Assembly: GCA_035644935.1 (NCBI GenBank)
Contig: DASQNO010000122.1
Coordinates: forward strand, 1 to 25,068
DNA length: 25,068 nucleotides
DNA from: CADCVW01 sp035644935
Lineage (GTDB): Bacteria > Pseudomonadota > Alphaproteobacteria > Sphingomonadales > Sphingomonadaceae
Direction: 5' to 3'
A program made the position numbers and the translations under genes. Below are positions 14,183 through 21,465 of this stretch, piece by piece; the first letter of the stretch is position 1, and each line of letters opens with the position of its first letter. A model generated the notes under the pieces. It was given only the letters and a program-made list of their open reading frames with translations. It did not search any database and had not been told where the DNA came from.

Positions 14183-15349
14183 ATGTCTTCCCTGCCACGT
14201 CATGTCGCCCGATCGAACGAAGCCTATCTTCGCAGCGAGCTGCCCAAGGCAGTCACGCTTCCCGCAGTTCCGACCGCCTTTCCGCAGGACGATCGCAAGT
14301 GGTCGGCCGAAGCGGCGCGCCAGTGGTACTCCCGCTTTCCGTGGATGGTCGGGTGCAATTTCACGCCGTCTTACGCGATCAACCAGCTGGAATTCTGGCA
14401 GGAAGACACGTTCGACATCGAGACGATCGACCGGGAACTCGGCTGGGCGGCCGAACTCGGCATGAACGTCGCGCGCGTCTATCTGCACGACCTGCTCTGG
14501 TTCCACGATCATCGGGGCTTCTTCGCGCGCATCGAGCAGTATCTGGCGGCGGCGGACCGGCACGGCATTCGCACGATGTTCGTGATCTTTGATTCGTGCT
14601 GGCACGACGAGCCTGCGTTGGGACCCCAGCCGCAGCCGGCGCCGGGCGTTCACAATTCGGGCTGGGTGCAGTCGCCGGGCGTCCCCGCTTTGTCGGACCC
14701 GTCGCAACGGCCGCGACTCCAGGCCTATGTTCAGGACGTCGTCACCGCCTTCGGCCAGGATCCCCGCGTGCTCGCCTGGGACGTCTGGAACGAGCCGGAC
14801 AACGGGCCCAATGTGGACGCGTGCAAGCCGGCGGTTCTCGCCGCCAAGGCCGCTCTCGTGGCGCCGCTGCTCGTGGAGGCGTTCCGCTGGGCGCGGGACT
14901 GCAATCCCAGCCAGCCGCTGACCAGCGGCATCTGGTTAGGCGACTGGTCGGACCATGACCTGCTGAGCCCGATCCAGCGCCTGCAAACCGCCAATTCCGA
15001 CATCATCACCTTTCACAGCTACGGAACGGCGAACAGCTTCCGCAAGCGCGTGCGCTGGCTCCGCAGCTTCAACCGCCCCATCCTGTGCACCGAATTCATG
15101 GCGCGCTCGACGGGCAGCACGTTCCAGGCGATCCTGCCGGTCGCCAAGGAGCAGAAGGTGGGCGCCTTCTGCTGGGGCCTCGTGCTCGGCCGCACGCAGA
15201 CACATCTGCCGTGGAAGGCCCCCAAGAAGCAGAAAAAGGCGTCGGACCTGTGGTTTCACGACGTGCTGCATCCCTGCGGCAAGCCGCATCTGCCGCAGGA
15301 GGCCGCGTTTCTGCGCAAGATCACCGGCCGGATGGGTGCCGGCGCCTGA
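14183..15349 (+). CDS. Intracellular GH5-like (clan GH-A) glycoside hydrolase
   Basis: This 388-residue protein has the TIM-barrel features of clan GH-A. An early strand carries GMNVARVYLHDLLWF. The acid/base E204 sits in the signature DVWNEPD, and the nucleophile candidate E304 in ILCTEFMAR. HSYG in a preceding strand and the aromatic FCWGLVLG after it fit the family. Such proteins are usually annotated as cellulase-family or beta-xylanase-like glycosylhydrolases. No signal peptide or lipobox is present, so the enzyme should act in the cytoplasm on imported oligosaccharides, which fits its place directly after a sugar ABC importer on the same strand. The ATG at 14183 has only a weak GAGA before it. 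Substrate specificity (beta-glucan, xylan or mannan-type) is not decidable here. Confidence 0.85.
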   Translation: MSSLPRHVARSNEAYLRSELPKAVTLPAVPTAFPQDDRKWSAEAARQWYSRFPWMVGCNFTPSYAINQLEFWQEDTFDIETIDRELGWAAELGMNVARVYLHDLLWFHDHRGFFARIEQYLAAADRHGIRTMFVIFDSCWHDEPALGPQPQPAPGVHNSGWVQSPGVPALSDPSQRPRLQAYVQDVVTAFGQDPRVLAWDVWNEPDNGPNVDACKPAVLAAKAALVAPLLVEAFRWARDCNPSQPLTSGIWLGDWSDHDLLSPIQRLQTANSDIITFHSYGTANSFRKRVRWLRSFNRPILCTEFMARSTGSTFQAILPVAKEQKVGAFCWGLVLGRTQTHLPWKAPKKQKKASDLWFHDVLHPCGKPHLPQEAAFLRKITGRMGAGA

Positions 15350-15408
15350 AAACGCCCGCGACCGGCGCTCGTGCGCTGAGACGGTGAGCGCGACGATTTC
15401 GCCCCGTG

Positions 15409-15431
15409 CGGCAAGCTGTTAAGGCTTGCCG
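15409..15431 (+). terminator. Hairpin between the glycosidase and dioxygenase genes
   Basis: A perfect 8-bp stem, CGGCAAGC / GCTTGCCG, has a 7-base loop TGTTAAG and is followed by TATT rather than a T-tract. It lies 60 bases after the glycosidase stop and 31 bases before the dioxygenase start. It may be a weak terminator or a structured leader element of the dioxygenase mRNA. Confidence 0.4.
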
Positions 15432-15449
15432 TATTGGGTTCGGACGTTC

Positions 15450-15459
15450 GGAGGTGATC
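15450..15459 (+). promoter_or_regulatory. Extended Shine-Dalgarno that decides a GTG start
   Basis: GGAGGTGATC matches ten consecutive bases of the complement of the conserved 16S rRNA 3' tail (established sequence knowledge). Spacing from GGAGG to GTG at 15462 is seven bases. This places the start of the dioxygenase 12 codons downstream of the first possible start (TTG at 15426). Confidence 0.85.
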
Positions 15460-15461
15460 AC

Positions 15462-16289
15462 GTGTCATTCGGCAGTCAGCAGTTCGAACCCGCCGACATC
15501 ATGGGCGGCCTCTACGGCGACGGCATCATCGCGCTGAAAGGGGCGTTCACGCCCGATTGGACGGACGCGTTGCGCGAGGACATTGAAGCGCTGTTCGCCG
15601 AAGCGCAGGCGACGCCGAACGGCGCCCTGCCCCGCGGTCCGCAGCGCTTCTATGTCGAGGTCCACCCAGAACGCATCCGCGGCTTCGTCGACATCGCGAC
15701 GCATCCGTGGTTCGTGGCGGTGTGCGAGGCCGTGCTCGGTCCCGACTACCGCATCGTCGAGGTCGGCTTCGACATCCCCTTCCCCGGCGCCGCCGACCAG
15801 CCGTGGCACCGGGACTTCGCCTCGCCTGAAGCGACGCTGCGCGGCCGCCGGCTCAATTCGCTGGCGTTCAACCTGACCGCCGTCGACACGCTGCCCGAAA
15901 TGGGTCCGTTCGAGGTCGCGCCCGGCACGCAGTGGGACGACATCGCGCCGCACGGCGACCCCATGTTCCCGCCGCGCGCGCTGTGGGACCGCTACCAAGC
16001 ACGCATGCAACGCAAGATGCCGCAGCGTGGAGACATCTCGGCGCGATCCGCGCTAACCATCCATCGCGGCACCACCAACCGTTCGGACATTTCCCGCCCG
16101 GTGCTGGTGCTGGGGGTCGACGCCCCCGACGCGACAAACGCAGGACATCACGATATGCAGGTCACCGCCGGCTATCTGGCATCGCTTCCCGCGCGCGTGC
16201 GCGACCACCTCACCTGCCGTGTCGTGCCCGACCTCAAACCGGTGGTGCAGCATCACGTCATCGAAGGGCTGCTCGTCGCCGATGCCTGA
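15462..16289 (+). CDS. Phytanoyl-CoA dioxygenase (PhyH) family Fe(II)/2-oxoglutarate oxygenase
   Basis: This 275-residue protein has the double-stranded beta-helix iron site: H116 and D118 in PWHRDF, the distal H201 in LTIHRGTTNRS, and R212, eleven residues later in SRPVLVLG, for 2-oxoglutarate. PhyH proteins hydroxylate small molecules or CoA esters, and the substrate here is unknown. There is no signal peptide. The GTG start is set by an unusually complete Shine-Dalgarno. The gene lies between an intracellular glycosidase and a Crp-type regulator on the same strand. A role in modifying a sugar-derived or secondary metabolite of this locus is possible but is only inference from position. Confidence 0.88.
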   Translation: MSFGSQQFEPADIMGGLYGDGIIALKGAFTPDWTDALREDIEALFAEAQATPNGALPRGPQRFYVEVHPERIRGFVDIATHPWFVAVCEAVLGPDYRIVEVGFDIPFPGAADQPWHRDFASPEATLRGRRLNSLAFNLTAVDTLPEMGPFEVAPGTQWDDIAPHGDPMFPPRALWDRYQARMQRKMPQRGDISARSALTIHRGTTNRSDISRPVLVLGVDAPDATNAGHHDMQVTAGYLASLPARVRDHLTCRVVPDLKPVVQHHVIEGLLVADA

Positions 16290-16359
16290 CGGCACGCCCG
16301 TAGCGAGCGTGCGCGACACGCTTGCCGGACCCGGCCAATCCGCTCTACGGTCGCTGGCG

Positions 16360-17097
16360 ATGAATACCGCCAGCGCACTCGTCGAACGGCTGCAACACTA
16401 TGTCCCGCTACAGCCGGACGAACGCGACGCGCTGGACTGGCTGGAACGCGGCCGCCGGCGCTTCGCGGCGCACGACGTTATCGTCCGGGAAGGCGAAACG
16501 TCGGATCGCCTTTACGTGGTGCGCTCCGGCTGGCTGCACGCCTCGACCCTGCTGCGCAACGGCGACCGGCAGATCCTGCGGCTGCATTTCCCCGGCGACC
16601 TGATGGGCACCTCCTCCGTCGCCTGGGGCCGGACGTCGGCGACGATCACGGCGGTAACGGATTGCGTGATCTCCGACTTCCCGCGCGCCCAGCTCGGCCG
16701 CCTGTTCAAGACGCAGGGCCGCCTGGCGGCGCTGCTGTACGCCACTTTCTCGGCCGAAAGCGTCGCCATGTCGGACCGGCTGAAGTCGCTCGGCCGCACG
16801 GACGCCAAAAGCCGGATCGCGACGCTGCTGCTCGAAATCCTGTCGCGGCTGCGCGTCACCGACGCCACCATCACGAACAGGTTCGAACTCAATTTGACGC
16901 AGGCCGACATCGGCGATGCGACCGGGCTTACCAAGGTCCACGTCAACCGCACGTTGAAAGAGATGGACGGCAGCGGCCTGATCGAACGGCAAGGGCGGAC
17001 CGTGACGATCCTCAACGAGCCCGCGATGATCGACCTGGCGGACTTCAAGGACCGTCTCGGCGACATCGCCACCGACTGGTTCCCGCCTTACGGCTGA
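16360..17097 (+). CDS. Crp/Fnr-family transcriptional regulator
   Basis: This 245-residue protein has a cyclic-nucleotide-binding-type beta barrel (about 25-120, with REGETSDRLYVVRSGWLHAS and FPGDLMG). It also has a long dimer helix (about 125-165) and a C-terminal winged helix with LTQADIGDATGLTKVHVNRTLKE (about 179-201). No N-terminal cysteine cluster is present, so it is not an oxygen-sensing Fnr. The effector is unknown. The start at 16360 gives the usual length; an in-frame ATG at 16282 overlaps the dioxygenase end by eight bases and would add 26 residues, so the start is not certain. Being the last gene after importer, glycosidase and dioxygenase, it may regulate them. Confidence 0.9.
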   Translation: MNTASALVERLQHYVPLQPDERDALDWLERGRRRFAAHDVIVREGETSDRLYVVRSGWLHASTLLRNGDRQILRLHFPGDLMGTSSVAWGRTSATITAVTDCVISDFPRAQLGRLFKTQGRLAALLYATFSAESVAMSDRLKSLGRTDAKSRIATLLLEILSRLRVTDATITNRFELNLTQADIGDATGLTKVHVNRTLKEMDGSGLIERQGRTVTILNEPAMIDLADFKDRLGDIATDWFPPYG

Positions 17098-17121
17098 GCC
17101 TTCGCGGCCCGGCACCTTGCC

Positions 17122-17138
17122 GTTGCGGCTTCCGCAGC
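17122..17138 (+). terminator. Weak terminator candidate after the Crp-type gene
   Basis: A 7-bp stem (GTTGCGG / CCGCAGC, one G-T pair) with a CTT loop begins 25 bases after the stop and is followed by TAGATTCCCTTT. The thymine run is poor, so this is a tentative call. Confidence 0.25.
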
Positions 17139-17193
17139 TAGATTCCCTTTAGGCGTCAAGCTCTTGCCGCTGCTCCCCTAGAAAGTCCGACCC

Positions 17194-20079
17194 ATGCGCC
17201 GCCTTTGGCTTTTGCTGTCCGCCTCCACTCTGCCGCTTGCCGCCTGCGCGTCGCTCGGCTCGCAGGCCGGCGTTGCCGAGCCACGGGCTGCAGCCCCGGC
17301 GACTTCCGCGAATTCGGCGTGGCGGCACCTTGCAAGCGACGTGCCCGTCGATCCCGCCATTCGCTTCGGGCAGCTGCCCAACGGCATGCGCTATGCCATC
17401 ATGAAGAATACCACGCCGCCGGGCGAAGCGTCGGTCCGCCTACGCATCGACGCGGGATCGCTCAACGAGCGCGACGATCAGCGCGGCGTCGCGCACTTCC
17501 TGGAACACATGGTGCTGAACGGTACGCGCAACGTGCCTGAGGGCGAGTTCGTCAAGCGGCTGGAACGGGCCGGCCTGCGCTTCGGCCCCGACACCAACGC
17601 GTCCACCGATTTCGAGCAGACCGTGTTCAAGCTCGATCTGCCCAAAAACGACGCCGCGACGATCGACGAGGCGCTGTTTCTGCTGCGGGAGGTCGCGGAC
17701 GAGGCGTCGCTGGAGGGGGCGGCGATCGACAGCGAGCGCGGGATCATCCTGTCCGAGGAACGCACGCGCGGCACGCCGGGCTATCGCGTCGCGCTCGACG
17801 AATACGGCTTCTTGCTCAAGGACCAGCGCCTGCCGACCCGTTTTCCTATCGGCGACACGGAGGTGATCCGCACCGCACCGCGCGAGCGCTTCGTCGAGTT
17901 TTACAATGGATACTACCGACCCGAACGCGCGACCTTGGTCGTCGTCGGCGACATTGATGTCGACGCGATCGAGGCCAAGATCCGCGGCGGCTTCGCCAGC
18001 TGGAGCGGCGAAGGTCCGGCGCTTACCGACGCGGACCAGGGCACGCCCACCAGGCGGGGCGGGGAAGCGCGCCTGTTCGTACAGGCGGGCGTTCCCAGCC
18101 GCGTGACGCTGAATTGGGTTCGCCCGGCGGACACGCAGCCCGACAGTGTCGCGCGCCGCCGTGAGACAACGATCGAGCAGCTGGCGCTGCGCGTGCTCAA
18201 CCGCCGGCTGCAGCGCATCGCCGCCGAACCCAACCCGCCCTTTGCCGGCGCCGGCGCGGGCATTGCCGAAGATGCGAAAACCGCCGAGCGCACCACCCTC
18301 GTCGCGGTTGCGGCGCCCGGAAAGTGGCAGGAGGCGCTCGCCGCGATCACCGCCGAGCAGCGCCGGCTTGTGCAGTACGGCATTCGCGAAGGCGAACTGC
18401 AGCGCGAGATCGTCGACCTGCGCTCCTCCTATACGACGCAAGTCGCGGGCGCGGCGACCCGCAATTCGCGCGGGCTCGCCGACGGCCTCGTCGCCGCGGT
18501 CAACGACGACCAGGTCGTGACCACGCCGGCGAGCCAGCTCGCGCGGTTCGAGGCGACAGTGAAGGATCTGACCGCCGAGACAGTCAATGCGACGCTGCCG
18601 GCCCTGTTCGCAGGTTCGGGGCCGCTGATCTACATGACGTCGCCGACGCCCGTGTCCGGCGACGAGCGCGCGTTGCTCGCCGCCTATGAGGCTGCGACAC
18701 GCACTCCGGTGAGCGCGCCGGTTGCGCTCGCCGCCAAGGGCTGGCCCTACGAGGCGTTCGGAACGCCGGGCGCGGTAATTGAGCGGCGCGAACTCCCGGG
18801 CCTGGGCGCTACCGCCGTGCGCTTTGCCAACGGCACGCGGCTGACCGTCAAGCCGACAACGTTCCAGAACGACCAGATTCTGGTCGGTGTGCGGTTCGGC
18901 AACGGCCGGCTGGACTTCCCTAACAACGGCCGCGCCTCGCCCGAATGGGGCGCGGGCAGCGCCGTCACGGAGGGCGGCGTCGGACGGCTGACGTGGGAAG
19001 AGGTCAAGGAAACGCTAACCCCGAATGTCGTGGGCGTCAGCTTCGGCGTCGATGATGACAATTTCTCGCTCGGCGGCAACACGCGCCCGGAAGACTTCGG
19101 TCTTCAAATGAAGCTGCTGGCCGCCTACTACACCGACCCAGCGTGGCGCTCGACCGGCTGGGATCGCGGCCGGTCGCTGGCCGACACCGTTCATGACGGG
19201 CTGGAGGCGACGCCCGGCGGCATTTTCAACCGCGACGCGGGGCAGCTGCTCGTGTCGGGCGACAGCCGCTGGAAAACGCCGTCGCGCGCCGAGATGAAGG
19301 CGATGGACGTGTCTGTCGCGCGCGCGCTGATCGGCCCGCGCTTCGGCCGCGCGCCGGTGGACGTAACGATCGTCGGCGACGTCACCGTCGACGAGGCGAT
19401 CCGCCAGACAGCGGCGACGTTCGGCGCGCTGCCCGCCGGCCAGGAAACGCCGCCGACCAACGCATCTGTACGCTTCCCCACGCCGGCAGCGGAACCCGTG
19501 CGGCTGGTTCATAAGGGCCGCGTGGATCAGGGCATGGCCTACATCGCCTGGCCCACCACTGGCTTCTACGGCGACGTCCGCGCGTCGCGGACCCTGACTC
19601 TGCTGTCCGATGTTCTGCAGCTGCGGCTGATTGCGGAGATTCGCGAGAAGCAGGGCACGACCTACAGCCCCTCGGTGGGCCACAGCCCGTCTACCACCTT
19701 CGCCGATTACGGCTATCTCTCGGCCTCGATCCAGGCACCGCCCGACAAGCTCGCGGGTTTCCTCGCCGACGCGCAAAAGATCGCGCGCGATCTTCGCGAC
19801 ACGCCGGTCACTGCCGACGAACTCGACCGCGCCCGGCGCCCTTCGCTGGCCAGCATCACGCGGGCCCGCGGTTCGTCCAACGGCTGGTGGCTGGGCAATT
19901 TGGCGCGGGTCCAGGCGGACCCGCGGGTAGCCGCGGCGATCACTTCGCAGATCGCCGACTACGAGTCGGTAACGCCAGCCGACCTGCAGCGCTTCGCGCG
20001 CCGGTACCTTGGCGATGCCCGTGCGTGGAAGGTTTTGGTGGTCCCGGAGACCGGCGCGGGCACGGCGGCATCGCGATAG
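17194..20079 (+). CDS. M16 family zinc metallopeptidase lipoprotein (PqqL-like)
   Basis: This 961-residue protein has the inverted zinc motif HFLEH (H101, E104, H105) and the third ligand E181, 76 residues later in SERGIILSEE, the spacing expected of pitrilysin-type peptidases. Further M16 homology regions follow: a second domain with FYNGYYRPERATLVVVGDID and, in the C-terminal half, TIVGDVTVDEAI and RLIAEIREKQGTTYSPSV. This gives the long two-half fold of single-chain M16 enzymes. The N-terminus is a lipoprotein signal (LPLAAC, C18), so the enzyme is anchored in the envelope and likely degrades peptides in the periplasm or at the surface. The start lies just after AGAAAG. It is monocistronic, ending 6 bases before a large inverted repeat that separates it from a convergent operon. 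Confidence 0.95.
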   Translation: MRRLWLLLSASTLPLAACASLGSQAGVAEPRAAAPATSANSAWRHLASDVPVDPAIRFGQLPNGMRYAIMKNTTPPGEASVRLRIDAGSLNERDDQRGVAHFLEHMVLNGTRNVPEGEFVKRLERAGLRFGPDTNASTDFEQTVFKLDLPKNDAATIDEALFLLREVADEASLEGAAIDSERGIILSEERTRGTPGYRVALDEYGFLLKDQRLPTRFPIGDTEVIRTAPRERFVEFYNGYYRPERATLVVVGDIDVDAIEAKIRGGFASWSGEGPALTDADQGTPTRRGGEARLFVQAGVPSRVTLNWVRPADTQPDSVARRRETTIEQLALRVLNRRLQRIAAEPNPPFAGAGAGIAEDAKTAERTTLVAVAAPGKWQEALAAITAEQRRLVQYGIREGELQREIVDLRSSYTTQVAGAATRNSRGLADGLVAAVNDDQVVTTPASQLARFEATVKDLTAETVNATLPALFAGSGPLIYMTSPTPVSGDERALLAAYEAATRTPVSAPVALAAKGWPYEAFGTPGAVIERRELPGLGATAVRFANGTRLTVKPTTFQNDQILVGVRFGNGRLDFPNNGRASPEWGAGSAVTEGGVGRLTWEEVKETLTPNVVGVSFGVDDDNFSLGGNTRPEDFGLQMKLLAAYYTDPAWRSTGWDRGRSLADTVHDGLEATPGGIFNRDAGQLLVSGDSRWKTPSRAEMKAMDVSVARALIGPRFGRAPVDVTIVGDVTVDEAIRQTAATFGALPAGQETPPTNASVRFPTPAAEPVRLVHKGRVDQGMAYIAWPTTGFYGDVRASRTLTLLSDVLQLRLIAEIREKQGTTYSPSVGHSPSTTFADYGYLSASIQAPPDKLAGFLADAQKIARDLRDTPVTADELDRARRPSLASITRARGSSNGWWLGNLARVQADPRVAAAITSQIADYESVTPADLQRFARRYLGDARAWKVLVVPETGAGTAASR

Positions 20080-20085
20080 CTCGCC

Positions 20086-20171
20086 CGTCATCCCAGCGCA
20101 TGCTGGGATCTCCGTGAGGCCAAGAACGGCGCGTTTCACCCGCTGAGATCCCGGCATGCGCCGGGATGACG
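20086..20171. repeat. Paired palindromic repeat / bidirectional terminator between convergent genes
   Basis: Two 27-base arms (20086-20112 and 20145-20171) are inverted copies of each other with two differences, separated by 32 bases. Each arm is itself a hairpin: ATCCCAGC-GCAT-GCTGGGAT on the left and ATCCCGGC-ATGC-GCCGGGAT on the right. The two differences fall at positions that pair with each other inside each arm (A-T versus G-C), so the small hairpins are preserved. Dispersed CGTCATCCC-type palindromes are common between genes in alphaproteobacteria. Lying between two converging genes, it probably ends transcription from both sides. Confidence 0.75.
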
Positions 20172-20176
20172 TGAGG

Positions 20177-21016
20177 TCAGCGTCGCCGCGCTAGCAGGCG
20201 TTCAGCCTGCAGCAGATGCGGCCGGTCGAGCATGCGGCCGTCCAGCGCCAGCGTGCCGGCGTCCGGGTTCGCCGCGAACAGCGCAACGATCCGTTCGGCG
20301 GCCCCGACCTCGGCGTCCGACGGCGTGAACGCGGCATTGATGGGGCCGACCTGATCGGGGTGGATCGCGAGCTTGCCGGTGAACCCTTCGCGCCGCGCCG
20401 CCGCCGCTTCCGCGCGGAGGCCCTCGGCGTCGCGGAAATCGGCGAAGACGCCGTCGACTGGCTGCACGCCCGCGGCGGCGGCGCCGGCGAGGCACAGCGA
20501 ACGCGCCATGCGGTAGGTGAAGCTCAAGCCGCCGCCTGCGTCGTACTTGGACGCGGCGCCCAGCGCGGCGGACAGGTCCTCCGCCCCCCAGCTCATCGCG
20601 GCGAGCCGCGGCGCGTCGGCGTAGGTGCCGAGTCCGAACAGGCTTGCGGCGGTCTCCGTGGCGACGGCGTGGATGCGCAGGTCCCGGCCAAGCATCGCAG
20701 CCAGGCGGGCGACGTCCTCCCCGCTTTCCGCCTTGGGCAGCACGACGCCCGCGATCGCAAGCGCACCGACCGCGGCCAAGTCGTCCTCGGCCAAACCGCT
20801 ATCCAGCGGATTGATCCGCACCCAGCGCTGCGGGCCCGAACCGGCCTGCGCGAGCGCAGCGGCGGCGATCTCCCGCGCATCCTTCTTGCGCCCGGCGGCC
20901 ACCGAGTCTTCGAGATCGAGGATCACGGCGTCGGCCTCCGACGCGAGCGCCTTGCCGATTTTCTTCTCGCTGTCGGCGGGGACGAACAGCCAGGAGCGGG
21001 GCGGCGGGGCGGTCAT
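20177..21016 (-). CDS. CitE-like CoA ester lyase (HpcH/HpaI superfamily)
   Basis: This 279-residue TIM-barrel lyase has the family motifs: RSWLFVPADSEKKI for the CoA/phosphate end, DLEDSV (34-39), R67 in VRINP, PKAE (94-97), and the metal ligands E121 in ATETAAS and D147 in WGAEDLSA. Members cleave or condense 3-hydroxyacyl-CoA thioesters such as malyl-, citramalyl- or methylmalyl-CoA with Mg2+. The length suits stand-alone lyases rather than the citrate lyase beta subunit, and no citrate lyase alpha or gamma genes are near. The start overlaps the MaoC gene stop by four bases (ATGA, 21013-21016), so it is the last gene of a coupled three-gene operon. Citramalyl-CoA or a related acid is the most natural guess for the substrate. 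Confidence 0.9.
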   Translation of the reverse strand: MTAPPPRSWLFVPADSEKKIGKALASEADAVILDLEDSVAAGRKKDAREIAAAALAQAGSGPQRWVRINPLDSGLAEDDLAAVGALAIAGVVLPKAESGEDVARLAAMLGRDLRIHAVATETAASLFGLGTYADAPRLAAMSWGAEDLSAALGAASKYDAGGGLSFTYRMARSLCLAGAAAAGVQPVDGVFADFRDAEGLRAEAAAARREGFTGKLAIHPDQVGPINAAFTPSDAEVGAAERIVALFAANPDAGTLALDGRMLDRPHLLQAERLLARRR

Positions 21017-21465
21017 GCGTCGCGCCGCTTGAGCAAAGCGGTACGGGTGCAGCGGGCCACGAGCTCGTCGCGCTGGTTGAAGCTGCGATGTTCAAAGACG
21101 ACGATGCCCGCGTTCGACCGCGACTTGCTCGTCCGCGTTTCAAGCACCCGCGTTTCCGTCCGCAGCGTGTCGCCAACGAACACAGGCTTGGGAAATGTCA
21201 CGTCATTGTAGCCTAGGTTCGCGACCAGCGTGCCCAGCGTCGTATCCGCGACGCTTACCCCCACCATCAGCCCGAAGGTGAAGATCGAATTGACGATCAC
21301 CTGCCCGAACTCGGTCGCCGCCGCCGCTTCGGCGTCGAGGTGGAGCGGCTGGACATTGTGCGTCAGCGTCGTGACGAGGATGTTGTCGGTCTCGGTCACC
21401 GTGCGCCGCACCGCGTGCCGGATCAGCACATTGGGCCCGCAATCTTCGAACAACAAGCCGCTCAT
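21013..21465 (-). CDS. MaoC-fold acyl-CoA hydratase/dehydratase
   Basis: This 150-residue single hot-dog domain has the R-hydratase-type active-site segment TETDNILVTTLTHNVQPLHL, with D27 and H42 as the likely catalytic pair. It also has GQVIVNSIFTFGLMVGVSV for the central helix and GDTLRTETRVLETRTSKSR for the later strands. This subtype (N-x-Q-P-L-H-L) is found next to CitE-like lyases in other bacteria, where the hydratase makes the hydroxyacyl-CoA that the lyase cleaves. Its ATG overlaps the stop of the ThDP enzyme gene (21462-21465, ATGA) and its stop overlaps the lyase start, so all three proteins are translationally coupled. Mesaconyl- or itaconyl-type CoA is a plausible substrate; that is inference. 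Confidence 0.88.
   Translation of the reverse strand: MSGLLFEDCGPNVLIRHAVRRTVTETDNILVTTLTHNVQPLHLDAEAAAATEFGQVIVNSIFTFGLMVGVSVADTTLGTLVANLGYNDVTFPKPVFVGDTLRTETRVLETRTSKSRSNAGIVVFEHRSFNQRDELVARCTRTALLKRRDA

Noticed and set aside
16282..16359. Earlier ATG start (16282) for the Crp-type regulator
   Set aside because: It would overlap the dioxygenase end and add a 26-residue tail of non-conserved appearance. It was kept only as an alternative because the ribosome-binding site at 16360 is also weak.
16360..17097. Oxygen-sensing Fnr function for the Crp-family protein
   Set aside because: The N-terminal cysteine cluster needed for the iron-sulfur centre is absent.
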